Source of the DNA: Linepithema humile
Lineage: Eukaryota > Arthropoda > Insecta > Hymenoptera > Formicidae
Direction of reading: 5' to 3'
Assembly (NCBI RefSeq): GCF_040581485.1
Contig: NC_090133.1
Location: forward strand, 23,090,139-23,154,138
Length of the DNA stretch: 64,000 nucleotides
The position numbers were made by a program, and so were the translations under genes. Under the pieces are notes generated by a model, which was given only the letters and a program-made list of their open reading frames with translations, did not search any database and was not told the DNA's origin. This document shows, piece by piece, positions 35,291 to 50,200 of the stretch (position 1 is its first letter; each line of letters begins with the position of its first letter).

Positions 35291-38200
35291 GAAAAAAACG
35301 CAGGAAAACGGAGGGTTATTGCACACCGTACACGATATTAGCCCCTCTGCGTGAGCTTGCGTAAGATTTCTTGAAAGCAGCGGCGGATCTACATTTTCGG
35401 GGGTGTGAAGCTAATCTCTGGAGGAAAGAGTCCTTTTTAACATGCCACATTCGGACAATGCAATTATAAATACTTTGAAACTTTCGAGAAATAATATATG
35501 TTACTTATTTAGATTTTGATTTGCTGTAATAACGTTAATTTTAACATTGGAGTTTGATAAAAAAAGTTTTTGAACAGTTTAGTGATTGCACTGATAGTGC
35601 GATATATACGTATAGGTATACCGAAGATTTCTTGATTCAGGGAACTCCTAAAGCTCGAGCTTTATCAACACATTAGATTCGCCACTGCTTGGGAAGCGGC
35701 AAAAGATCGAGCGAAAGCTCGCCGAAAATTTCAGTAAAAAATTCAGCACAAGAAACAGATGCGTTTCTCGAACACCGAATTTCCATTTGAACTTCCGACG
35801 CGTTTCCGATCGAAGGCTAAGTTACGCTCCGAAAAGTTTAGCACTCAAATTATTAGAGATATATTCTTGAGAAGGTGTCACGTGCTGTGGCACTGTTACG
35901 CTCTTGCCGTCATATCTGGCGAGTTTGTTTGCGATCTAGTTAGAAAAAGGATCACATACTCTGACAAGGATGGAAAAAACTGATGTTTCACCCAATATAA
36001 AAAACATTTTAGAAAGTTGATTTATTTTTTAAAAACATTTTAGAGAGTTTATCTATTTCTTTTAATAATAATTTTTGTTTTGGAGCCCCAAATAAAGAAA
36101 AGTGCAAAAGTTATATCTATAAAAAAATATATTTGCATTTGTCAGAGTATCTGAGGTTATTGGAAAAAAATATTAGAGATTTTATTACGAGGTACATTGT
36201 AACCATTCCTGTAAAGGTAGCTGAAAATGGGTTAATTGAAGTCGGTTATTATTACGTGGTCATGTTGTTGGATGGATTTATTATAAGGATCGCGCTGTGT
36301 ATTGTTAGGTCGAAGTGCAACATGCTTTTCGATAAAGAAAAGCGAAGAAAAGATCTGAAGAAAGCCGCAAAAATAAAATTTATGATAAAGACTAGGCAAA
36401 AAAAAGGAAAAAGAAAAAAAAAACAAAGAAAAAGTCATAAGTTGCGTTGTCAGAACCTAAAGAGATCATATCGCCGTAATTTCGGTGAAGTTTTTAATAA
36501 GCATTAATAGCAGTAAAATTGAAGTATAAGAATAATATTGAATAGTAAAGACGTTTAAGGAAACCAACGAAAGAAATTCCTTTACTTTTAATTTTGCTTC
36601 CCCCCGTAGAATGTTTCTAATTTCATGATAGTATATCGTTATCATTGTCGCAATTATGACGATTCGATCTCCTGTAATGAGACTGAAATCAGGTGGTACA
36701 AAGCAAAACGAAAAAGCTGAAAGGAAACTAAGGTCGAACCTGTGCGAAGAATTGTGTAGTGTTCTCGGCGTGTGCGTGCGTGCGTGCGTGCGCGTGAAAC
36801 GTTTTGCACGACGGAAATGTCACGTGCCACGTGCTACGGCACGACGTGTTACACGAGAGAGCCCGTTCTATTATCTCGGTAGCGTCGCGTGTCTTAAGTG
36901 CTGCATCTGTGCGTGGTGGTGCAGCTGCAGCTGCAGGAGCTGCAGATTCTGCAGGCAGTACGGCGGCTGCTGTTGCGTTCCAGGCGTCGCAAACGGCAGG
37001 GCGGACGGATGTACGAAGGAGGCGGAATTCCGGGGCGAAGCCGCAGAATTCGCGGTCGGATGCGGCAGGGTACCGTAATTGAAGGGGCATAGGTTTAAGG
37101 CGAGAGGCGGTTTCAGGATATTGTGAAACTGTGCGGACGTAAGCGGATGGGGTTGCACGTAGGGGCTCGTGGAGGGCAATAATTGTGGGCTAATCGGGTA
37201 TAAACAATCCTCTTCGGCCTGGCCAGGCACCGTTGTTGGGCTGAGCTCCATGTATTGCGGCATCATGAGAGTGTGCTAGGCGGTGGAATAAGAACGGAAG
37301 GAAATAGATGTACGCTGAACGTCAGAATTGCCTTGTACTTCCAATTCAAGGTTTTTGTGTCGAATTCAGCTTTAAACCAATAGTTATTATACGCAAATAT
37401 TTAGACTCGATACGTTTGACCTGAAAATGTATAACCGGAAGTGTAAGGCACTAATGACGCCGTATATGCACTCGAGATTTTTTTTTTCACCTGAAACGTG
37501 ATTCTGCAACTTCGATTCTGCGCGAATATATTTATAAATCGTGAATATATTCTCGCAATTTGAAAGGCAAAATTCGCGATACTGATATCGTTAAAATAAA
37601 AATATGCAATGAAATAAATAAACATTTTGATGTAACAAATACTCGCGCAGGGTCGATATAGAGAGAATTCCACAATCTCTCAACTTATTGACGTAGTATA
37701 ATTTGTCGTAAATAATTTTTTGGTATAATTTCTTTTCTTTTTTATCATTATATGACTCTGAAAGGCTAATGTTACTTGTAAGTATAAAATTTGCTATATT
37801 TGTTGACGTTTTGTAGAAATATATGATCACAATATTCAAGTATCAATAATGAAAATATTCTTAAATTGTTTGAATTCATCCAATACAGGCAGTCTCAGTT
37901 GCCTAAAGAAAATTTTTGCAGATGCACGTCTTTATCCGTTTGAGAAATAGATCGATCAAGCATATCGAATGTTTTCGCGGCTCACCTTTGTGGCGCAGAC
38001 GAAGCACGTTGTGACCACTTTCGAGATCACATTCATGAGATTTTTTGTTTCTTGTATGACGTTGTCGACTTTTGTGAAAGTTGCGGCCTTGCCGACGGTG
38101 GGGTTCTTCACGGTGAATTGTAGTTGCTGAACATAAGTCGGCACTCGGTCCAGATTTTCCAAGAGTTCTTTCTTGTGCGGCCCACCCGGTACCTACGCCC

Positions 38201-41200
38201 ATATAACATCGTATACAAACTCACGTCTTTGTTTTAAGTCGGAAGGCAAACTTGTTTGCTTTTAATTCTCAACGATTCAAAAATAGCAATTGCCAAACGA
38301 TGCATATAAATAATTAATATAATTATAGAAAAGCATAGAAAAGCGTAAAACAGCTCAAAATAATATTTGAAAATAAAATGAGTAAATATTCTGATTTATT
38401 TTATTTATTGTAGGTATTATATCTTTAAAAATATTTTTTAGTAATATTATTTCTGTATTAAAATATGTATATATATATATAATATAAATTAATCGAAATT
38501 ATATTAATAATTAGTGTAATATATTCGCTTTTATATTTTGATGCTTGTAATGTCGTTACAAAATAAATAATATTGAACGACTTAACAATCGTTGAAATTT
38601 TCCAAACATGTTTGCCTTGCGATATCACTACTGTTCATATTTAGCGCATTTCTTAAAGACTCTGTAAAGCAATGCCTCATTCTATTGTTTGCAATTCATT
38701 GTATGACTAATTATAAATACTTAGTAATGCATATATCGTAGATACTTGGAAGAGTTTACATCTAAGAAGTTACGATTGTCTATCTGTCCTAGTAGAACAC
38801 AATGCAAGACTTTCGACAGAACGTAAAAAGTTGCTCGAGACAGATATCAGAGTGATTGTGTGAAGTGGCAGTGAAATAGTACAGACCTTGTTATTTTTGC
38901 TATCTTCCTCCACATATGAATTCTGTTTTTACGGAACATATTATATTATAACAATATTAGATTTAATTAGTTTTGAGAAAAAATTCGAATAGATTTTCTC
39001 TTTTTTTTGGTAATATCAAATATTTCAGTAAAATGTGTGCTCTGGCAAAATACATTAGAATTTACTCATACGTATTTATTAGCAAATATTATTTTTTTTA
39101 AACAACATGATGTTGGAAGCTAGCAAAAACTTTGAGACATAATACTCATGCCCCAGATAGTGGAAGGAGAGGGACCACAATGCACATAGACGTCGTCCAT
39201 AGACGGAAGCATTCCCGTAGCATCTAAAACACACCTTACTAATCGTACACAAAACGTCGTCAATGTATATACATAAAATAGATTTGCTAACAAAAATCAT
39301 GACACGTTTATTTTGACAGTTCAGATGATGTGATATGGAAAATTAATTTCTGAAACAATTATTGTGCGATCATACACTGAGAGTTAAAGTACGTAAAATA
39401 TTACACGCATATTACATTCAACACGCGTTTCAAATTTGCATTTGTACGTGATTCTCGTGCAATTATAACGAATCGTCACAGCAGTTTTGAATGATAAATT
39501 ATGGCCCTTTCTCTCAATTGTTAATTATTACAATACATTGTCCATTGTTATTTTCAACATCTTTCTCTTGTTTTTTGAATAAAAATCGATCTTCTATGCT
39601 ATTTGTTTAATAATTGGAAGAGTCTACGTGCGTGATGTTGCATAACAATAAATGTACGTACGTATACAAAGATCATATTTACAAATATAATGATAACACT
39701 GAACAATAGTGGGGTAGTGATGACGCAGAGAAAAAGAGATAAAAAGGGAGAGGGAAAGAGGTGTGAAAGAGGAGCTGAGGCAAAGAGAGCGCGAAGGGAT
39801 GGGAAATAAGGAAAACAGACAGAGAGGTTGAGTGAGTAAGGAGGAGGAAGGTGCACTATATATACGGCAACAAGAATGATTTGTATGTAGGCGAAAGTGA
39901 TATCTATTAGTCCAGAAGGGTCTAAAGTAAAGAGAGAAAAAGTTACCTGGATGGAGGCATTCAAGAGCGAGGGTATATAAAAAAGGGTTGTATAATACAG
40001 AATATATTACAAGGTTAGCGTTTTGTTGTTTCTTTTAAGAAGAATATAGAGAAAGAGAGAGAAAGTGAGAGAGAGAGAGAGAGAGAGAGATCAAAATGGC
40101 TTCGGGTGACTATATATATTTGGTCTAGCTAGGAGGGGTTTCGAAAGAGGGCAGCAAACGTGTTAATTCGAACATGTCTAATGCTAATAACGCGCGTCGA
40201 AGCTACTTCTGGCCTGGAAGCAACATCTACAAAGTAGTAGCACTTTTGGCGCTTTTCATTTTTTCCCGAAACATATTAATTCTTTAATTTTTGCAATTTG
40301 TTGAAGAAGTTACAAATTGTTTCACATCAACCACATTACTGCGTTAATAACAGATTTGAAGACGTTTGATATAAAGATATTTTGATATAAAAATTTTTGT
40401 CGCCAAATGACTTCAAAAATCTGCTATTGACGGGTAATACGATTGATGTGGGACAATCTGTATATTTATTTTGCCTTTGTGCCTCTTAAAGAGTTTAGAA
40501 ATTTAAGTCTTAATATGTCGTTTCACCGAAATCAAGTAGTATTGACATAAGATTATGTCGACGTATATCCATTGTCAACGTATATTGCTATATAAATGAT
40601 ATAAAAACATTGATATATTTCTACATACAATGAGATTTCTGTTACTGAATGTCGAAATATCGAAATAGCAATAATTACTTAGTATCTATCGAGAAATATT
40701 CAAGAATTCGTTAAGTTGCATTAGTTGAATAAAACTTTCGTTGCACACCGGATGCAGCTTCGACGTTGCGACTTACGAAGAAATGAAACTCAATAGCGTA
40801 ATGTATAAGTAAAAAGGATTCCCAATATAGCGAGGATCAAGAAACTCGGAATCAAGTCCAATATAGAGTCCGTATAATAAACAATATGATAAAAAGAATG
40901 ATCATAGAAAAGTAAGAGTGATGTATATAATATATCAACATCAGTCCAATTAAAAAATAGTGTGTCATCTCTCTTTCGTTCTACGGTTCGGCAGGTCAGC
41001 CGATCTGGCACGTACCTGGTAACTGAATTGTCTCACAACCTTGTACAATCTGTTCGCCTCCTCGGCGAAATACTCAGCTTGGGTGAATAGGTCCTGGGTG
41101 GTCTTCAGGGCGCCCTCGCCCCGCGTGAACTGGTACATCGAGAACGCCATAGACGACATGTTCTTTGCACGCTTCACAATGTCGTTGTTCTCCTCCAGCG

Positions 41201-44200
41201 CACTGCCGCTCTCCTGCCATTTCTCCGTCTCGGCGTCCATCTCCGACGTAATCAGTTTCATCTCGAGACCCGCCTTAGCGATCTTTGCTTGCTCCTCGCT
41301 GTCCAATCGTACCGGTTTCAGCGGCTTACTTGTCGTGCCGTGTTTCTGAAATAAGTCATACGATTATTATTTGTCCTGTTTCACAATGTCAAATTGTGCT
41401 TGTAGACATGATTGTGCGTTTGACTGAAGTATTCTATTTTCTTGTGAAAAATTCAGTTTAGTATATTTGTAGTATTTTTTGACAAATGTGGTTGATTTTT
41501 TCTCAATGAAAATATCAAAGTTATAAAAAATTGTGGAAAAAGAAAAGAGTTTTGTGAAATGAGTTGAAAAGTTTTGTGAAAAGAGTTTTGTAAAACTTTA
41601 GAAGGATAACAAATATGCTTTCTGTCAATTTTAAATGCATTTTAATTAAATATTTTTTAGTTACAATGATATATGATATGAAAATTGAGCGCGATAAATA
41701 ATGATTTTCTTTGACATTTTCATTGATTTGAAATTGATCAGAGAATCTGTCATTAGAAGAATATTTGTTCGTTTTGGGACACTCTATATGCAAAATGCAT
41801 TGATTGTTTGTCGAAGTTTAGTAAATATTTAGAAAGAATTTAAAGAAGTAAATATTTACGTACTCCTGGCCGCGGCAAGGACATGTAAACTTGCTTCTCC
41901 GGCCGATTTTGACTGAGTTCCAGAACATCTTTCGCCACTGTCGTTACGTCGCTTATGAGCCACTGCCACATGTCAGTGAATACTGCAAAATGTGTAGAAA
42001 CATTGAAGGAATTATAATGATAGATCATCTCATCATAATTTTCACATAAGATGTTAATAGCATCTAAATTATTCACCTTCAAGATTTTCCTTGGCTATCT
42101 TACTGTTGGGATACCTAGCTAGTGTATGCGCAGCCGTTACGACTTGAGGACCGTATATTTTTAAGTTGATCTCCATGAACTTGGCCGATACTTGCAACGA
42201 TTCCGAAAGTGCAATGTGTCGCAGAAGTTTGCATACCTGTAGAAGGAAAAATAGTAAGCAAAAGCCAAAAGAATATATACGACGTTTAAAGATCAAAGAG
42301 ATTTCTCTTGCAAAAGTAAGTTAAATAGGTGAAGTAAATTTTTTTCATTCAAGGCTTTTTTTATCTAAAAACAAATTTAATAAAAAGTTGTTTGAGATTA
42401 TTCAAACTTAAATAGATGAATATTATTGTGTATTTTTTTTTAATTTTTAGAATGGATTACTCGAAAAGTTTTGCACAGAAAATTTTTATTTTGTAACTTT
42501 AATTGTTTTTGCATGAGAAATCATTATTTTACTTTTCTTATACAAAGATTTATAATACTGATAGAAAAGTAAAGTATACACATCGTATCATAAAGTGATT
42601 TCAAAGTCACAAACAGTATCCTTAATATTGCACATGAGTAATGAGACAGAATGAGTTAATCTTTCATATAAAATTAGGTGTGGAATAAATTCAATTAAGC
42701 GCCGTAACTGATTACGATGCTTGGAATGATAAATGACTCAATTATCGCGTAGTATGTTTAGTAAATCAATACTTTATAATCACTCGATGAAAAATTGAGA
42801 TTAGTGTTCATTTTTGTCGTGAGAAGAATTTTGTAATAAATTTATGACTTTTTTCGGAAAGACTCAGTTATTCGTGTGAATTTACAGCACGCGACACACA
42901 CACACACACATGTACAAACGCAGTATGCGAACGCCACGCATAATGTACGAGAAGCTTACTTCGAGAATGTGGTCGATATACTCCTGGAACCTGTCGCTGC
43001 TATCCTGCAGACGGTCGATGTCATTGGCCAACGCGAGATTTCTGATAGTTGACACGAGTTCCTGGCCGGCTTTTGTCACTTGGCCAAGATCGCCAGCCTG
43101 CTCCATCGTCGTCGCGCTGAGCTGCTGACGAAGATCTCTGGTCGCTCGTAACACACCCATCACCGCTTGTTCCATTTCCGAGCTGGGTGAACCCCCGCCG
43201 CCCTCGTAATTCTGCCGGCACACGGTGTCCATCGTTTCATACCTCGTCATCGTTTTACTTATTTAGAAATACTTTCCATTCGAATTGGTTTTACTCAAGT
43301 ATTTCATCGTACTTCAATGAATAGAATTTATCTCGCAACTTAATTGTTAATTTTTCAAGTAGTATGTTTTTAAAAATTATGAAAGGATAAATCAAAAAGT
43401 AAAGGAACGTTTAAAGAATCAGTGGTGTCTAGAAGGTTACTTCGTTGTTATATTTTTTATTTACGACATTACTTTCTTAAATCGTATTTAAATTTAATGT
43501 TATATATATGCAATGTTATTAGCGATATTTTACAACTTGTGTTTTCTTGTGAAATCAAATAAAAGATTCACTCACCATACTATTACCGATCCGCAAAAGT
43601 GTGTTGAGCTCGAGTTTCGCGCGATCACAGAGCAGAAGAATGTTCTCTCTGTGCTCGTGGCTCGTATAGGCGCTATCGGTGAAGTCTTGCGTTCTCTCGA
43701 CCACCGTCTCGATCGCCGATGTAAGTGTCTCCCGGCAACCCGGTCCCAGCAGGGTCATCCTCGTTGTTTCAACGAGCCTTTCGAAATGTTTCAATGCCGA
43801 GCAAACGGTACTACTGTCCCAGTCTTCCTGCTGTGGACTCTGCAAGCAACGGCGCGTCATGTGATAGTAAAAAAAATATTTTTCGAGATGTACAGTTTCT
43901 TCTATTTTTCGCGAAAGAATTTTTTTCTAAATTAATTGAAGCTTTAAATTCTCTTAAAATAATTATGCATATGTCTCGCAATCTTAATCTCTAATTAATT
44001 TGAAATCGATTTTTTTTTAAATGTTCAAGATCATCGCTTAATTTTTGAATTTTCAAATGTCATATAGTTTAGTAAATTAAAATTCTATTAAGATCATCAT
44101 ATTATTTATGAGTGAAACAAATATAAAAATTTATAATATTAGAACATGTTAATGATACGTGAATATTAGACATAGCAAGTACGTAAAACACATTAAATCT

Positions 44201-47200
44201 TTTAGAGAAACTTTTGTCACGCTTCGGAAGCGTAGCGCACTTTGGTCGGCTATCTACAATCACTCCACAATCAATTATATTGCACGGGTGGTACTTAAGT
44301 GTGAAACACAAGGATGATTATACATTTTTCTAGCACAGTTAAAGGTCGTTCATCGTGACCCCACTCTCTTACGTTGCTTCTTCAGGTCGAGAGGTTTTCG
44401 GAAACGCAGTGTGGCACGTAGAATATTCTCTCTCGTTTATTCAACGCCGAAAGAAATCTGGCACGGAGTTAAAGTGGCCGTGCGTCGAAGCACCGATATG
44501 TAAATGCGCGAGCGTGCAATTTGGCATGGCGTAGATAACCATCTGCGATGTTTTACGACGGCCGTTTCGGCACCGCTTATGGCACGATAATCTCATTTCG
44601 ACTGTCGATAAAAACCTCTCGTATTTGCTTCTGGATAACTTTTAGACGAGTTTTTGTGAACTATTTTTGTTTGCTAAGAGCAATATCGCAATTTATTCAA
44701 GTTTCTAATTTTTAACGTATATTTAGTTCTGAAGAGAGAACTTATGTCTCGGATGAGTTTTAAAATTTATATTTTACGGCTCTTTTCACATAAAGCTACT
44801 TTGAATGATATCAACTTCGCTATAAAGTAGTCCATTTTAATTTTACGCTGAACGAGCAAAATTCGCAGTTTCATTTATCGTCGGTTTCACTACTTTCCAT
44901 CGCGTATTTCGCTTCCAACTTCTCTTCACATCTTTTTTTTTCATCATCTAGCATCGCTAATCTTTCATCTGCTATCGTCTTTTCTACCCAGTCCCTGCAA
45001 TATATTTTGTCGAGAATACTTCTGATTTTTGATGCCAGCAGCATTTCGTAAAAAAATAATACCAATGAGAAAAATACATTATAATGCACTGTAGATATGG
45101 ATAATGAACACTTTTTGTGGTCGGATTCGAATTTAGAATACAAAAAAATATGGAAAACTCTTCTTTCCAAATAAAAAAAAACAAAACAAATATGTAATTT
45201 TAACAGGTTGGTGCAACCATTTGTGCACACATTGTGATTACAATTGATATATATTTGTAGGGCATGTTTCTCTGAATCTTCTCTAATATCATCGACCGTC
45301 GTTTATCGATTTTATGCCAGGTCAGACATCGCGCCATTATTTATGGTTTCTCGAGTCGCGGTGGTATACGGGATTGCTTCGATATCTCGTTTACAACTTT
45401 AGCAAGGGCACCGGAGCGCGCACCCAAGGTCGTTCAAATCGCACATTAAGGGAGTACATTCGTAAATCACAATTTCGCGGACAAATGCTCCTTGGAACAC
45501 TTCCAAAACTTTTCGGAAACATTTTATTGTACAGAGCTTTTTCTCCCGGATCTTAACAATATGAACATATGCGTGCTCGATGCATCGGAATAATGAGGGA
45601 TGGTATAATATAAATGCTTGAAAGCCAACAGCGCGCGCATTCAGCAACCGCGATTATAGCATATGTATCTTGGCAAGCTTCAACGCGAGAATATTCACGG
45701 GGATGATTATTCTCTCGTTATCATCGTATTAATTTTTAAACTGCTCGCGTTATTAATAACATCGAAAATAAATTAATATAAAAAAATTAATAGTCGTCAG
45801 AAGATATTATATCTTGTAACTTCGCAACTTAATTACTTTTCTACTAAATTTTACGAAATTAATTTTATAAATCGTTAATCTAATGCAGGGTTCAATGATG
45901 GATTTAGGATGAATTATTTACCTGCGAATTTGAATAGGATTGAGATTCGCTGCATTCCAACACGCCGTCCTTGACGACATAATGTATCAGATCCATTGCT
46001 CTTCTCATTTGGCAAAAAACGGTGTCGCGGTTTTCCTTCGCGGATGGACATTCAGGATGCCTCAAGCACGTCTTGCTGGACGTGAGCAACATCATGGTGC
46101 TCCTCTCTAGCACTTGACGAGCCGCTGCCATTTGTGCGCGACGCCTTTCGTCTTTGAGATCATTCTGAAAATAAGACGGCGATGTTCAGATTCTCAATTG
46201 TATCTTAGCGGCTAATTGGACAATTGTCAACTATCGATCTGCGAGAAATCATATCTTACCTGACGATCACCCGTTAAATGCGCCAATTCGACCATCTCCC
46301 CGCCGAATTGGCTGAACGCCTTAACGAATTCGGTAAAATTCGAGACGCTCTCGAGTCGGCCGAGGCTGCGGGCGACCTTATCTTTAGCGAGGAGTAGTTG
46401 ATTGACCACGACGATGTCCGCCAGGAGGAGGACTTTCGTCACTGAACCTAGGAGACATCTGGCAGCTCTCACGACGGAGCCTCGGTCAGCCAGGCTGTCC
46501 TCCAAGGCACATTCACATAATTTCTCGATCGCTGAGCCTAGTACAAAGTCAATGGTTGAACTACATTTGCTAACAATCATGGTGTCTTATAACTCGTCAC
46601 AATGTTAATATAATAATGTTAATAACAGATTCACTGATAAATATTTGATTTTTCCTTAACAAAAATATCGAGATATTGATAATTTACAAGTAGTACACAC
46701 GAGTTACAAGCGATTGAAAAAAAATGCTTTTTGAGAACTCTATTTCGGGCTCTTAAATAAACAGAATTATACTATATTTTTTACGTGAATTTTACGTAAG
46801 CAGAGAAAATTTAAGCTTCAAACACATAGCTTGGCTATAAAGTGTATGATTAAAATTAGACAGTTATGATAACTGATAATACCTTTCTCGATACTTTTGT
46901 GATGAAAAAAATCGATTTTAAACCGGTCAAATATTAAGATCATTAAAATGGAAATGATAAATCGCGGAGCATCATACACCTGAAAAAGTATTAAATAGAA
47001 AACTGTAAAGTTTTAATTGTTAATCCACTAAATTCGATGGCAAGAGTTGATTCTCAAAAGAGAGATTGATCGAATGAATTTTCGAGCGAGCGTGGGACGA
47101 TGCTGATGAATTAAACATCTTTCGTCTTTTTTATCGTGTGTCACCGTAAAATCGGAGTAACTGATTTAATTATGACTGAGCCTCTCAACTTAAGTACAAC

Positions 47201-50200
47201 GACCACGAGTAATTGGGTGCTTTTGAGCGCTCGTAATTAGCTATTCCACTCGTCCGCTGCCTTATCTAAATACTATATGATATTGAATTATCTAAATACA
47301 TTCAGAAATTATGCACGTAGGAAAGCTTGAGTGGCGAATGTGCACGCCTCGCGTATCAGTGTGTTCAAATGATACATATTAAGTAGTTAATTTTTATTCT
47401 TTTTTCATTCAAACTTTATTCCAACTGCATTCTTTAATTTTTTAACACTTAAACAGTCACGCATGGTTTATTGTTAAAATAATTTGATATAAAGAAATTA
47501 ATAAGATTTCTTAGAACGCGATTATTATGACATTTCTTAGAAAGAAATTAGTAAGAATAATTCATTAATTGATATTTAATTTATAGATAATGGTACAAAA
47601 GTTGCCCTTTTATAATAATATGTCTACTCATTATGTAAAAATTGATGTAGAAATCGACATTAGAGAGCATCTCTTTTTTCCAAGACGCACTTGTGGATAG
47701 CGTTTTCTAATAATATCGCCATCGATCGGAAACACCTGAAGTGTGAAATGTGAGAGCTGCTGTACCATTAAATAATTATTTCCTGAATTAGACAGCTGTA
47801 ATTAGCGTGAAACACAATTGCCAGCTGCTGCTATTTACTGATTGTCCATCGCTATTAGGCGTTTATGATATCCTATGCGTAATCTGCCAGCGGGAGAATC
47901 GATGAGAGAACAATAGATTATCATCAATGACATGTGTTCCTTTTACATCGTGCAATTATGAGAAAATGTTGGTTAGGCGCTCATTAGGATAGATGAAACT
48001 CGTCTTTGTCTATGAATCCCCTCTGGTGACAGCGTTCCATCGTTCATGTCGCACACTTCCATTAATCTTTAGAAACCGGGAAGCCAATCTTTCGGCTTTA
48101 GTTGCAGCTTCCTTCCGGAATATCTTCTTTGGTGTATGTTATTTAAAAGTTTTAAACCAAAAACTGAAAAAAAGTTATTAAAAAATTTTGTTCTTTAAAA
48201 ATTAAATTTTATTCGTTAATTTGCATCCACGAATAGTTTCTTCATGAACGCCGTGCTTGTGAACTTTTCTCATAGGCTATTACAAATTATCCTTCGGTCG
48301 TGTCCTGGCGGAGTTTGTTTTCACACTGTTCTACTTGGTTGATACTTTTCTCATTAGTTAACGAGAAAAGCACTCCTCTACTCTCGTCTGTTCCAACAAA
48401 GCCCACGTTGCAATCTTTAAAATTATACATCGCATACCCCGCGCGCAACTTAAATATTTACTGCAATCTATCGTGAGATCTAATGAGAATCAAATCATTA
48501 ATAATAAGATTAAAAATATTGTAGTGTGTCCTTCTTTACGTGCCGTGTACTATATTATTGATTTTATTATAATATTAATGTGCTTAATATTATTCTTTCA
48601 AAGGGTGAAACTTGATGAAGAAACTTTTCGTGAACACTATATTTTTCTATCGAACCGATTAGAGATAGCATAGCGATGCCGGCGTTATAAGATCAGCCGG
48701 CTTAATAAGGAATCCTTATAACGTTTTATATAGATTAACTGTTACATGTAAGTATACTGAGATCTTGACCTAATTTAAAAGCGATTGCAGTGCACGGATT
48801 CCATACGATTTCACACTCGATAATCTACACGTTCGATTATTATCCTGGTAATCGATCGATTTTTCAAAAGTCAAAATATCGGGAGCATTTTTAACTTTAA
48901 AGCAGCGTTAAAATTGCTATTTTATGAAGCGTCAAATGGGTGCAAACTATCCTTGAAAGCATCAAAGTAGCGTCACAAATTCAACTCGAGTTGAATAAAG
49001 AGAAGTCGATTAACGAAAGTCGTGCAACATACGAATTATTTCGCCAATAGGAAAGTTAGGATTAGTTCTGCGACTGTGACTTTGGTGTTTAGTGGGATGT
49101 TCTTAAGCGCGCGCAGCGGAGAATATCGAAGCACACGAGACTTGCCCTGATATTGGTATTCCGGGTGCATCCGGTGGATTGCAATTGGAGAGATTGCTGG
49201 GATGCGACGCGCAGAAGCGTGTCCCCTGGAGTGCGCTTTCCATGATTCACAGATGCAAAATGCATCAAGCTAGGACATAAGTATGTCAAACGAGAGATTG
49301 ACGCTTGCGTTTTTTATTTCTTGCTCGCGAGTGAGAAGAGAGTTCATTTTCCGCTCTGCGCCTGTTATTCATCGACATTTACATGCTATTACGAAATTCT
49401 ACGCGTTTATCCGCCTTTAGAAGAGAAAACAATATTGTTATGAAATACGTTTTACGTTGATCGAATCGTAATTTTCAAAGATACGTATCAATCGCTTAAT
49501 CGCTACCATCGTAACTTTCCACTGGCATGCGATAATGTTGAAAGAACAATTATGCGTAGCTCGCGTGATTAGGAGTGTTTTAATCGTAAACGAGTAATTT
49601 CCGTAGACGGTAGTACGGTGTACTCGTATTGGTATAACGATATCGTGAATTGTTCCTGGAATTTTGCTGTATTTTACGAAATTGTAGTCATTTGTACTGC
49701 ACATACACTCATTTATCAACTGGTATTTTAGCATCCTCTGAGATTCTTCCTTATTTTGACCATCCTGTAGTGATTAATCGGATGGGAAATGCCGATTCAG
49801 AAGAGAATTAATTATTGTCCCTTGAAACGCTTTTGTTGTTTAAAAAATTAGTGAGAAGTTTATACGAATCTATTATACAAAATTAATTAATTTAATTAAA
49901 GACTAGTTAAAATTAATTTCAATAACAATGACTAATTTGAACAATTTTTAAAATAAATTTTTTCTAGTAAAATATCGATGGAAATTAACGGTTATCGCAA
50001 TTTGTCAATTTTTTACATTATACGTTTGTATAGCAAAGCTTTAAATTAATTTAATTAATTAAAGGTTAATGAAAATTAATTTTAATAACAATGACTAATT
50101 TGAACAATATTATTTATTATATAATATTATTAGCAAAACTTTACATTTTATTAAATTCTACTTTATTTTACACAATATTACGAAACAAGCAATAAAATGC

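Noticed and set aside
34862..35341. Several overlapping long open frames on both strands in the GC-rich island
   Set aside because: Their length follows from the low stop frequency in GC-rich DNA. Only the phase-compatible minus-strand exon at 35139-35288 fits a gene.
36656..37092. Plus-strand Cys/Arg/Ala-rich open frames
   Set aside because: They are shadows of the minus-strand Pro/Gln/His-rich exon, and arise from CTGCAG repeats and a TGCG microsatellite.
45314..45556. 80-codon + strand open frame within an alpha-catulin intron
   Set aside because: No domain, no splice context and a comparable open frame on the opposite strand. Most likely old repeat or chance.
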